Shown: in pieces, positions 41,700 to 50,439 of the stretch | Layout of the letters: every line of letters starts with the position of its first letter | Numbering within the stretch: position 1 is the first letter of the stretch | Origin: Torymus aiolomorphi | Lineage: Eukaryota > Arthropoda > Insecta > Hymenoptera > Torymidae | DNA: 64,000 nucleotides | Direction of reading: 5' to 3' | NCBI GenBank assembly: GCA_036365515.1 | Contig: CM070873.1 | Location: 263,080,075-263,144,074, forward strand | Notes under the pieces: model-generated | Told to the model about the DNA's origin: nothing | Databases searched by the model: none | The model's input: only the letters and a program-made list of their open reading frames with translations | Position numbers and translations under genes: made by a program

Positions 41700-42670
41700 G
41701 CGAGTCGCGTGGCTACGCGAAGGAAGTATAACATCCCTGATATCGCTTTGAGCCAAGGACAATATAGCAGGTGTGCTCATATCATAATATTGCCTTGATT
41801 ATGCAAGCTGTGTTTGCCTTCCACGCATTATATTAATTTTCCCACGAGGGCTATGAGGTAATATGATGTGTCAGCAGGAGCTTCGGTCTGGGTACTACAC
41901 GCAGTATGCAGTATCTCACGCTTTACGGCTTCGATTCGGGGGAAAAACGGGAGATAATTATTATATAACGTAAGGACTCTTCGCTTCTTGTCGCGACATA
42001 AATTTTCTACTTGATGCCACTTGGAGCCCGCGATACTGTTTACAAAATGGGGGCTGCTTTTGGAAACATTGTCGCCGCAGCATTATACGGCGTGATTTAT
42101 TGGAGCGCGCTGCTCATATGGCTTCCTCCTCCTCCTCCTCCTCTTCCTCCTCCTCCGCCTCCTCCTCCTCCTCTGGCTGCAAGCACAAGGCGCTCGCTCG
42201 CACTTACTTAGGCGCGCCTTAAAGGCTACAGGAGACGTTGTTCGGGCTAAAAGAGACGAAACGCACGCGGGAGCAAAGCATAGGCGCACGGCGTATGCGA
42301 GCAAACGAGAGAGGGAGAGAGAGAGAAAGGGGCTCGCTTGACAAGGGTGATACATGCATCCGCCCGTGGCACGGTGCGCCCCCCCCCCTGCGCTTCCATC
42401 CTTGCACGGCTCATCTTCGAGATGTTATTACGAGATTCCAGAACGTGCGCACCCAAGGTAGCATCGTCCTCGTCTATGTAAATTATTTGAGGGTTTAATT
42501 AAATGCTGTAATGCTGGTATAGTTCTCGCGCAGGGCACATTGCTGCCGCGAGTCGTGTCGCGCAATAAATACACAACCACCCTAATATGGTCTTCATCGT
42601 CGAGCCAACTTGAAGGTTACTGCTTACTGCCGCAAAAAGGAATAGTTGCAATAATTTTTTAAAACTTAGA
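41700..42670. other. Unassigned, partly GC-rich
   Basis: Only the CCT run and a 10-C run near 42380 stand out. Confidence 0.45.
42123..42174. repeat. (CCT)n triplet run
   Basis: About 17 CCT-type triplets. The poly-Pro ORF here is an artefact. Confidence 0.93.
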
Positions 42671-42676
42671 AACAAA

Positions 42677-43486
42677 TTAAGGTAGTTCATCCCAAAACGC
42701 ATCTTTTTGCAATATTTACGAAAATTGATACATACACGTGTTCATTATTACAGTATACATAAGTGTTCCAAATTTCAAATCATTCTAATGGTCCAAAATT
42801 GAGATATTAAAGTGGCTTCAGCGATGGGTATCGCACCAAGCGCGAGCACCTGGTGGTCCTAATAAAATTATAATGCTAATTTGCTGCAAATTTTACTTAC
42901 GAATATGCAAAATCACTTAAAAATGATAAGTGGAATAAAAATATTAATGTTAAAGTTAATCAAACAACAATTTCGTCTCTTTTCTCGCTCTCTGAGTTAA
43001 GACACCTACTTTTAATACGCTCTTGGCGCGATTGCCACGACATCTACACATACACGCCGGACCATGTATTCAAGCAAGATTCCGCGCGCATGCGCAGTAA
43101 GCGCCTTTGAGCACGAAGCCATCGAAATCAACTAACTTTCAACATCATTTTCACGATTTTTTTATCGGCAACACTATTTTTTTGCAATCTTATGTGAATC
43201 TGCGTGAAATAACAAATAATCTATAACCTCATAGTTTTGTTTTCAAAAATTACTATTTTATAACTGTGTTAGACATGATGGATAGATCACGGGGAACGGT
43301 AGTCCCATAAGATCTATGTAAAAATTACACACTGAGAAAAGGATTTGCTTACTGTAAACAGATTTTCTGAAATAAAGTAGTTTTCTCGATTTTCAAGCAA
43401 TTCATTAATATTTCAAAGCAATTCTGTAAATTATAACCATTATGTAATCAAATATCCTTGATCGTCGTTATCTCGATTTGTGTGCC
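42677..43486. mobile_element. Possible remnant of a second TTAA-type element
   Basis: Begins TTAAGGTAGTTCATCCC, almost the terminus of the neighbouring foldback element and in the same orientation as its left end. No matching right end is found before 43487. Either the right end is lost or it is the one at 44182, making a larger element with the foldback nested inside. The interior is AT-rich and non-coding. Confidence 0.4.
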
Positions 43487-44185
43487 TTAAGGTAGTTCAC
43501 CCGGTCGAAACAGCAGTTTTAGTTTTGTATTTTTTAAATAATGTTTTATTAAGTTGATAATCCAAGAGAAAGTACATGTAACAAATATATACTAGAAGGA
43601 ACATGATACAATTTTTTTCAGACAAATTCAGGCAATAGTCACTATGCTATTGTTACATTTAAAGACAAAAACTTCAATAAGTTTCTCTAATTTTTTTATT
43701 TTTTATCCGATCTTAACGAAATAAAGCTTATTTTGTTCGTTAAGAAATTTCAGGAGGAGTATCGGTGAGAAAATTTATGATACGAGTTACCAGTACGGCG
43801 CAACATCAGTTTGTTCATCTTAAACACTCTAAAACTTGACTTGCTTTTCTTAAACAAATTGATATTGCACCGTACTGGTAACTCGTATCATAAATTTTCC
43901 CACCGATACTCCCCCTGAAATTTTTTAACGAACAAAATAAGCTTTATTTCGTTAAGATCGGATAAAAAATAAAAAATTCATCAGAGAAACTTATTGAAGT
44001 TTTTGTCTTTAATTGTAACAATAGCATAGTGACTATTGCCTGAATTTGTCTGAAAAAAATTGTCTTATGTTCCTTCTAGTATATATTTGTTACATGTACT
44101 TACTCTTGGATTATCAGCTTAATAAAACATTATTTAAAAAATACAAAAATTAAAACTGCTGTTTCGTCTGGGTGAACTACCTTAA
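43487..44185. mobile_element. TTAA-bounded foldback element with arms of about 330-340 bp
   Basis: A near-perfect inverted repeat runs from TTAA-ggtagttcaccc (43487) to gggtgaactacc-TTAA (44185), with its axis near 43836 and only a short loop. The arms differ by few substitutions and small indels, so the element is young. It has no coding capacity. The termini are like those of the elements at 42677 and 61167. Confidence 0.88.
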
Positions 44186-44501
44186 CCTGCATGTTTGTCC
44201 ATGGCCCCCTTTTATGTCGCGCCCGGACTAACGTCACTGAATACTTATTTTTATGAAATAAAATTCTATAAAATAAGAAAAGATAACTAATTGTAAAATT
44301 AAAAATTGCTATTTGAATTAAAAATACAATGACAAATTTTCTTTCAGAAAAATAAAGTGTGGTTTCAACAATTTCTTAAAAAAATAATTTTGAAGTATCA
44401 TGTTTTAATAATTATATAAAAATATATTTATACCTCAATACAAAAAATAAATAAATATAAAATTTATATTATCAATATTAATTCATTTTTCTATAATAAA
44501 T

Positions 44502-44507
44502 TTTATT
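44502..44507 (-). terminator. Poly(A) signal of the minus-strand hypothetical gene
   Basis: On the minus strand the sequence reads AATAAA about 100 nt after the TAA stop, within AT-rich sequence. This is a normal 3' UTR distance. Confidence 0.5.
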
Positions 44508-44607
44508 GGGAAATAAATTTTTCGTACACAGTAAAAGATTTTTTACAAGGAACTTAATTTTCATTCATATATTTACACTTATAACATATATTTTAATAAA
44601 TATTTCA

Positions 44608-47079
44608 TTAATCTCTAATACTTTCTAATGTACGTACTTTTTTTATCTCTATTTTTTCTGCCCCAGGTCCATGTAACCTAATGCGTGGTAATAAAGCTCG
44701 CAACTTTTCTTTTATGTCTTCATCTACTTCTTCGTTTTCTATTAATTTTATCCATATGTACCGTATTAAGTTTCCTTTGTTTTTGTATTTAAAAAGATCA
44801 AGCTTACTTCTGGTAAGTACAGTAGGATTCTTATCTAAATATCGGAGTACCGATATGTAATCTTTTTGTTCTTTGAAGGAAAGTTCCTTAAAATTAATTA
44901 CATATCTTAGCAAATTATCTAAATCGATTGTCATTTGTTTAACTGTCCTACCATCTTGAATCATCTTAATACCTGTAGTCACGTGCAAATTGGGTAATGC
45001 TTCCTCGAAAATTTTTATTTTAATCCGTATATTATTACCTAACCGAGATCCAGCAATGTCTTTCACTATGATCAGAATTCCATATATATCTTTGGGTTTT
45101 ACAATTCTACTCTCAGTTATCCCCCAAATATTTGTTACATCTACGTACCGCTGCGTTAGAAGAAACACTATTAATTCTCTTATTTGCCTAAGATCGTCTG
45201 GGTTGGTTATGCTATCAAAACCCTTTATTACAATACACCCAATGTGATCAACGTATACGTGGACCGGACCATCGCATTTCAGGCGGTCTTTTGGACGACT
45301 TTCTGTCGGAGGACATACTACCGGAGGACATTCTTGCGGGACATGTACTATTTTCGGAATACATTCTTGTGGAGGTTGGTTGTTTGGTTGACATAGGTTA
45401 TTAAAAGATGAATTTTGTGATGAACAAATCTTTTCCTCTGTCATATTCTTAATTTCATCTAATATCAAAGCTGGAAATTCACTGATCCCTTTTGAATTTT
45501 TTAAACATTGTTTAGGATAGAAGCACTCTCCTCTGTCTACTACAATTATTTTATTCAATGTTGGCTTTTCTATCAAAATAGTGATACCTGGCTCTTTTAC
45601 TGCTGTTGGTGGTAATAAATCGGTACAGTGAAGATCTCCAGGATTTTCCATCGGTGCATGTGGCATGAGCTTTTTGAGTATCAAGTTTGATTTAACAATC
45701 CAGATCGATTTAATCATTTCGGTATCTGATGGTTTTAATATTTGCTGCCACTTTGTTAAGATTGCAAGGAGCAAATCATTTAAATTGTCGTACCTGTATC
45801 TGTTCATTCTTAAGAAAATAAGGTTTACATCAAAACTGTCTTTTTTAATCTGAACTAATAACCAGTCTCTTGCACTTAATGCATCATCGCTGAGATCGGG
45901 GAAGTGTATCGCTTCCAGCATTTTTATTAGTGAATCTTTTTTAAATTCCTCAAGCTTTTTAATATGTTCAAAACCGGGGTTCATATGAGTGTTTTGTGGT
46001 ATTCGTAAATGATTTAAAATGTAGAACAGAGCTTCTATAACTTTATAATTATTGTATTGAACAGGTAAAAGTCTTTTTACAATTGTATAGATTAAATTGT
46101 ATGCATTTTTATCAGGTACTGTTTTATCTATTGTACCCCAATTTGGTATTTTATTTGCTTTGCCCAATTTGTAAAGATAGAAAATGTGTTCTTCAAGGCT
46201 TGGATCTAAAGGGCTAATTGGCATACAAATTAAGAAGCTTACAAATATTTCTTGTGTCAATGATATTAGTCTATCGTTCAAATGATTAATAATATTCAAA
46301 AAAATAGGCCCCAATGTCTGATATGTTATCGACTGATCAATTGTCGTTGGGTTTACTATTATGTCTATCAACTCAGTTTTTGTTAAACGTGGTTTTCCCA
46401 AATATTCAATGCTTATTTCAGTGAAATAATCGTAATAGCAAGGTAAGGGATTAAATCTCTGTATTATTCCAGGTATGTCTATTTTCTTGTTAGAAAGCTC
46501 TCGAACTATATAATGCGCGGTACATTTTATATATAGAGGAAGATTTTTTGACAAAATCTTGAAGAGCATTTCCACATTTTCTTGTTGGCCTTTTTTTGCT
46601 TCAACCGATAAATACTTAGTGAATGGAGGTATTAATCTAACAAAATCTACTAACTTTTCTCGTACTGCGGTATATATAAGATGAATAGCCGAATATTGCT
46701 CTTCAGAAAGTACTTCTTTGCCAGGTACTTGTAACGTCCATCCCAGTGAACGAACTACGTTCTCCCTAAACCGTATAGCTAAGTCAATAGTTTGAAGCAC
46801 TTTATCCATGTTATGAATTAATGGATTTTCAGTGATATTTTGTGAATTACTTCTTCTATATTTTAAATTTTTTGCATGATTTTTTATTCGATTTTTCTTT
46901 TTTACTTCTTTGAACTTAACACTGTCATCTAAAGAACTATCATGCTTTAATATTTTATTTGGATTCAAATTTCTATATCTCGAAACATGAGTGTTTCTTG
47001 ATTCTTTTAACACATTTTTATAATCTGAATCCTCTTGTAAACTGCTTCCATCTTCAATAAAATCTTTTTCCTTTAAAAA
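44608..47079 (-). CDS. Large hypothetical protein, single long exon (5' end incomplete)
   Basis: An uninterrupted AT-rich frame of about 820 codons ends at TAA (44608-44610). I do not recognise the family. Visible parts: a basic, Asn/Lys-rich N-terminus; a long helical region from about MDKVLQTIDLAIRFRENVVR to ILTKWQQILKP with recurrent hydrophobic helices; a Pro/Cys linker (PPQECIPKIVHVPQECPPVV); and a C-terminal alpha/beta-looking region (HVYVDHIGCIVIKGF ... LRALLPRIRLHGPGAEKIEI). No signal peptide or membrane segment is evident. The frame is open upstream to an in-frame stop near 47092 but has no ATG there. On the minus strand a pyrimidine run ending AAAG near 47067 could be a splice acceptor, so a short upstream exon with the start codon is likely; the first in-frame ATG is NMDKVLQ at 46809. 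It could be an arthropod orphan gene or a domesticated element. No transposase or protease motif was seen. Confidence 0.75.
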   Translation of the reverse strand, partial: FLKEKDFIEDGSSLQEDSDYKNVLKESRNTHVSRYRNLNPNKILKHDSSLDDSVKFKEVKKKNRIKNHAKNLKYRRSNSQNITENPLIHNMDKVLQTIDLAIRFRENVVRSLGWTLQVPGKEVLSEEQYSAIHLIYTAVREKLVDFVRLIPPFTKYLSVEAKKGQQENVEMLFKILSKNLPLYIKCTAHYIVRELSNKKIDIPGIIQRFNPLPCYYDYFTEISIEYLGKPRLTKTELIDIIVNPTTIDQSITYQTLGPIFLNIINHLNDRLISLTQEIFVSFLICMPISPLDPSLEEHIFYLYKLGKANKIPNWGTIDKTVPDKNAYNLIYTIVKRLLPVQYNNYKVIEALFYILNHLRIPQNTHMNPGFEHIKKLEEFKKDSLIKMLEAIHFPDLSDDALSARDWLLVQIKKDSFDVNLIFLRMNRYRYDNLNDLLLAILTKWQQILKPSDTEMIKSIWIVKSNLILKKLMPHAPMENPGDLHCTDLLPPTAVKEPGITILIEKPTLNKIIVVDRGECFYPKQCLKNSKGISEFPALILDEIKNMTEEKICSSQNSSFNNLCQPNNQPPQECIPKIVHVPQECPPVVCPPTESRPKDRLKCDGPVHVYVDHIGCIVIKGFDSITNPDDLRQIRELIVFLLTQRYVDVTNIWGITESRIVKPKDIYGILIIVKDIAGSRLGNNIRIKIKIFEEALPNLHVTTGIKMIQDGRTVKQMTIDLDNLLRYVINFKELSFKEQKDYISVLRYLDKNPTVLTRSKLDLFKYKNKGNLIRYIWIKLIENEEVDEDIKEKLRALLPRIRLHGPGAEKIEIKKVRTLESIRD

Positions 47080-47099
47080 AATTTGTTTTTAATATATTT

Positions 47100-47960
47100 A
47101 AAAAGTTAATATCAATTAGAAACAATAGTTTTTATTTACATCTATGTTTAAGGAAATGGATAACGGTAAAGTCAATATCAAAGTAAAAATACAAATTAAA
47201 TTACAATTAGTCACCGTTTTAGAAAACATAGCTTATAAATACAGTCATTCAAATACAACGTAAAACTGAAGCCTTCTAATAACAATTCTGCCTTTTTATT
47301 CAGCAGTCTTAATGCATGAGCGCAATATGCCATTACCTAGGTGAGAATAGCAAAGGAATTATCACGATGCAAGCATAAAATTTTATTGTTAATACTTCAT
47401 CTCTACGAGCTCATATAAACTTTTACTCGCATAATCACTAAAGATTTATTTAATATTGCGGCGTATAACTCACTAGAGCTTTTACGGTATGGCACTTCTG
47501 TGCGCGCTAATATTTCTTTTGCCAATAGTATTAAAAAAGTTTTAAATGGAGAGAAGTACACAATGCACTGAAAACCATTTTAAATACATTACTGATATTT
47601 CGCTGTCAGTGACTTACAAAGCCCACGGATATAGTTGAAATCAACGGCGAATTATATTCTAATACTGCAAAAATATAAAATTAATTGCAAGACCTAATGA
47701 TATCAGTGATTATGCCCTACTTTCTCAGTTTCCCTGTCTGATATATCAAGCAAACTATGAGATAATGCGTTCATTCAATCGATTTACAGCCTTATGAAGT
47801 TCAAAAAATATAAAAATTTTTGAGAAATTGGTGTTGATTGACACTTTGATGTTGTTAGTAATTATTACCAAATTGTCAGAAAACTGCCCAATGAACCATA
47901 AAAATACACAAGAATACGTCAATGTAATAACGTCATGTATTTATTCGCGCGCTGTTGCAG
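47100..47960. other. AT-rich spacer between the minus-strand gene and the first visible K2P exon
   Basis: It must contain the upstream exon of the minus-strand gene if the acceptor near 47067 is used. No clear candidate is seen. The 3' end is K2P intron. Confidence 0.5.
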
Positions 47961-48166
47961 GTTACGGGAGTATCGCGCCACGCTCAACTCTGGGCAAAGT
48001 GGTGACGATTGGCTACGCTTTCGTGGGCATCCCTTTGACATTGATCTACCTGTCGAGTGCCGGTGGACTACTGTCCAGATGCGCTCGGGGCGTCTTCACG
48101 CGGGCTCTTTGCTGCTGCCTCTGCTCGAACTGCGGCTACTGCTGCTACGACGAGAGGCGGATGCAG
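47961..48166 (+). CDS. K2P potassium channel, exon with selectivity filter 1 and TM2
   Basis: Internal exon of a two-pore-domain potassium channel, a plasma-membrane leak channel. It begins after a ctgttgcag acceptor; the split G|GT codon gives the first filter, ..G-YGSIAP. TM2 follows (KVVTIGYAFVGIPLTLIYLSS), then a cysteine-rich cytoplasmic stretch (CCCLCSNCGYCCYDERRMQ). It ends at a good donor, gtgagc. The frame runs phase 1 in and phase 0 out (69 codons including the split one). Filter plus G-x-P hinge in TM2 is diagnostic of the K2P family. The Cys-rich loop resembles insect CG1688-like channels as I remember them, so no symbol is given. The upstream exon(s) with TM1 and the pore-1 helix were not found. 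An ORF continues past the donor to 48244 but is intronic. Confidence 0.9.
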
Positions 48167-48809
48167 GTGAGCGTATGTGTTGCATTTTCCATTCACATGA
48201 TACTCCACCTGACGGGAAAGCAAATCAAGCAGCTTCGCAGATAATAAACATACTTTTGCTTTTTCTGTTGTCTCTTTTCTCTTTTTTTTTTCATTTCAAA
48301 TGCCACTTCTTTTCGAGCAAGCAGACGTCATGCATCACGATACAACATATATTAGTATTTTTTTTGTTCCTACAATTTCTCTTCTTGTTCTATGCGCACC
48401 TGCAATTAGCATACAATATTAAACGTTGGTCGATAATTGCCGAGAATTAATTCATCTGGTTCGAACGTCTTGTTCGAACGTGTCGAATGGGCTTAACGTT
48501 CGTTCCAGCTCTTATCAGCTCCATAAACGTCCGCAAAATTTGACGCGTACATAAAATATACGTACGCGAACACAGTCGCTCGCGGACGCGAGGGGGGTCG
48601 GTCGAGTTTGAGATAATATTAAAGAACGCGCGGCTTCAAGGTGGATTAACTCTGCGGCAAGTAAAAAGACAGCCAGGTGGATTACACTTATTTCCACTTG
48701 TAAAATCAGGCCAGAAAGAATGCTGATGAGAGCCGTGTGTGGCTTCTTTTTTTCTTTTCTTCCCTCCGCGTCTCGTGCGAATGCGCCACGGGGGGATACT
48801 CTTTTGCAG
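48167..48809 (+). other. K2P intron between the TM2 and TM3 exons
   Basis: 643-nt intron with a strong gtgagc donor and a cttttgcag acceptor. ORFs running through it are frame extensions of the exon and carry no recognisable protein. Around 48452-48480 it contains a short direct repeat of gttcgaacgt. Confidence 0.75.
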
Positions 48810-49095
48810 GAGAAGGAGCGACGCATGAGGAAGAGGCGACAGCAAGAGGAGCTCGCGCAACAGCAGCAGCAGCTCCAGCTACAAGAGCCCTTTTATGTGA
48901 GGGCGAACGCGTCGACTTACCCCAGTTCGGTCGAGATCAAGGCTAGCCCCAAGGATGAAGTCTCGAGCCTGAGTTCGGGCGACCGGCCTAACGTCACAAT
49001 ACTCGCCCCAATTAGCATCTGCCTCGGCGCCATGTTTTGCTACATTATCGCCGGGGCCTTCACTCTTCACAAGCTTGAGGGCTGGACTTTCATAG
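48810..49095 (+). CDS. K2P potassium channel, exon with cytoplasmic loop and TM3
   Basis: Second visible K2P exon, after a cttttgcag acceptor, in phase with the preceding exon. It starts with a highly charged stretch (EKERRMRKRRQQEELAQQQQQ), probably helical or coiled-coil, then a linker (PFYVRANASTYPSSVEIKASPKDEVSS). TM3 follows (VTILAPISICLGAMFCYIIAG) and then HKLEGWTFI, the lead-in to the second pore loop. The exon ends TTC ATA G| with the donor GTTCAT, a weak 5' splice site that is followed almost at once by a (TC)n tract. Joining to the next exon restores GWTFI-D-ASYFCF, the expected K2P pore-2 entry, which supports the choice of boundary despite the poor donor. Length is 286 nt, ending in phase 1. 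Confidence 0.88.
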
Positions 49096-49100
49096 GTTCA

Positions 49101-49162
<62 letters not shown>

Positions 49163-49602
49163 TGTTTGTTTACTTCCCGTGTTCGACTGTGCCCTCAATT
49201 TACAGACAATTAGTTTGTAATAACTGCCAATTAGTAAGAGAGTAATTTAATTTCGCACCAAGCTGATAGGAAGCCAAAGCTTTTTGAATTAAAAAGTAGA
49301 TGTATATTCAATTTGAAACGTACACGAGCTCGTATCTTACAAAATGCTATTTATAATCTAATCTTTATATGCGCTTTTTATTATTTAATTAAATTTCAAT
49401 TAAAATAAAACTCATTAAATTCTCGCCTTGAAAACAATTATAAATCTAGAGAAAATTATAGATATCATTTAATTTAATAAAGACTAAATTAAAATGTAGA
49501 CACATGTGTTAACCGTAATTATAAAAGACAAAGCTAATTATAAATGAATGTTGGCAGTAGATGTATCGAAAGAAAGTGTACATAAATCTTGATGGCTTTC
49601 AG
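49096..49602 (+). other. K2P intron between TM3 and pore 2, opening with a (TC)n tract
   Basis: 507-nt intron. The donor is GTTCAT, a poor match to GTRAGT, and a nearly pure (TC)n run occupies 49103-49157. The rest is AT-rich, ending tggctttcag. The boundary is supported by the restored pore-2 sequence after splicing. Confidence 0.8.
49103..49157. repeat. (TC)n tract just inside the K2P intron
   Basis: About 27 TC units starting 8 nt after the donor GT. Confidence 0.97.
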
Positions 49603-49883
49603 ATGCGAGCTACTTCTGCTTCATGAGCCTGAGCACGATCGGCTTCGGCGACATGGTGCCGGGCTCCTACCCGAGCTACAGCGGCCTCGAGGCGCGCAAC
49701 GCGACGATCTGGTTCTGCTCGTGCTACATAATGTCCGGCATGGCGCTCACCGCCATGTGCTTCAACATACTGCACGACGAGATCGTCCATCGGCTCTCCC
49801 ACCAGCCGGACAAGCCCGAGCCCGTGAAGGCCTCGTCGAGCGTGGACGAGCTGTCGGGCGACCCGTTCGCCATGACCTCGTGA
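49603..49883 (+). CDS. K2P potassium channel, terminal exon: pore 2, TM4, first stop
   Basis: Starts after a tggctttcag acceptor; the split codon G|AT gives D. It encodes the second pore loop (DASYFCFMSLSTIGFGDMVPG, filter GFGD), an extracellular turn (SYPSYSGLEARNA), TM4 (TIWFCSCYIMSGMALTAMCFNI) and the start of the C-terminal tail (LHDEIVHRLSHQPDKPEPVKASSSVDELSGDPFAMTS). The reading frame stops at TGA 49881-49883. GC3 is very high, so the antisense and +1 frames also stay open by chance. The three exons together give about 257 residues of channel core and tail; TM1 and half of pore 1 are missing upstream. The frame does not lose coding character at the TGA (see next feature). Confidence 0.92.
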
Positions 49884-50162
49884 CAATTTCCGAGCAGCAA
49901 CCTCTGCCACCGCAACGTCACCGAGGAGAGCCTTTGCATGAGCGAGCCGCCCGCCAGCATCTTCGCCCACGAGAATGAGATCAACATACTCAAGGATTCC
50001 TACAATCAGGTGGACGTGACGCGCGACTGCAAGCCCATCCTCAAGCTGGAGGACCACCTGAGGCCGGTGGTGCCGGTGCCGGTGCCGGTGCCCCCGCCGC
50101 CCGCCGTCTACACGCTGCCGGAGCTCGACGAGGAGCTCGACGAGGAGAACACCGAGATGTGA
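49884..50162 (+). CDS. In-frame C-terminal extension of the K2P channel after TGA (candidate readthrough)
   Basis: Directly after the TGA at 49881-49883 the same frame stays open for 92 codons to a TGA at 50160-50162. The peptide begins QFPSSNLCHRNVTEESLCMS, continues EPPASIFAHENEINILKD and VDVTRDCKPILKLEDH, has a VPVPVPVPPPPAV proline stretch, and ends in an acidic tail (LPELDEELDEENTEM). Only about 7 of 92 codons end in A or T, matching the upstream exon, so it looks as constrained as the channel itself. The stop context is TGA-C, the leakiest tetranucleotide class known for readthrough in insects. A spliced bypass is unlikely, since the nearest GT..AG pair would make an intron of about 22 nt. 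Alternatives are a base error turning a sense codon into TGA, or an isoform skipping the stop. Readthrough is inference; the coding character is visible. Confidence 0.7.
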   Translation, partial: QFPSSNLCHRNVTEESLCMSEPPASIFAHENEINILKDSYNQVDVTRDCKPILKLEDHLRPVVPVPVPVPPPPAVYTLPELDEELDEENTEM

Positions 50163-50435
50163 ATGCTCTCCTCCCCCGGCTCCTCGTCCACCTCCACCCC
50201 CTCCAACCCCTCCTCGTCCTCCTTGTCCCCTAATTGTCGTCATCTTCGTGTCCCGTTCTTCTCTCCTCGGCGCTCGCCCGTCTTCTCGTCGTCGCTCGTC
50301 AACCGTTTTTTACAGATTCTCGTCTATACAATGTATTTACGATAATATAGAATAGCGGAAATATCGTCGATGATGAAATTATAATGATTGTCAAAGCTCG
50401 AAAATAAAAAAGAAAAAATAAATAAAAACAGAACT
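50163..50435 (+). other. K2P channel 3' UTR with poly(A) signals
   Basis: A C/T-rich stretch follows the second stop (50163-50280), then AT-rich sequence. AATAAA-type signals lie at 50403-50408 and again around 50417-50426. This would place mRNA cleavage near 50.42-50.45 kb. No further coding frame continues. Confidence 0.6.
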
Positions 50436-50439
50436 CTAC

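Noticed and set aside
49881..49883. TGA as selenocysteine codon
   Set aside because: Potassium channels are not known selenoproteins, many Hymenoptera have lost the selenocysteine machinery, and no SECIS-like hairpin was recognised in the 3' UTR.
49881..49905. Mini-intron removing the K2P TGA (gtgaca...gagcag)
   Set aside because: About 22 nt, far below workable intron size, with a poor donor.
49589..49978. 129-codon ORF in another plus-strand frame of the K2P terminal exon
   Set aside because: Shadow frame of the GC3-rich coding exon; composition is Arg/His/Leu-rich.
49599..50243. 214-codon antisense ORF opposite the K2P terminal exon
   Set aside because: It is open only because the sense codons end in G or C; it is Arg/His/Gly-rich, has no domain, and the sense strand clearly encodes the channel.
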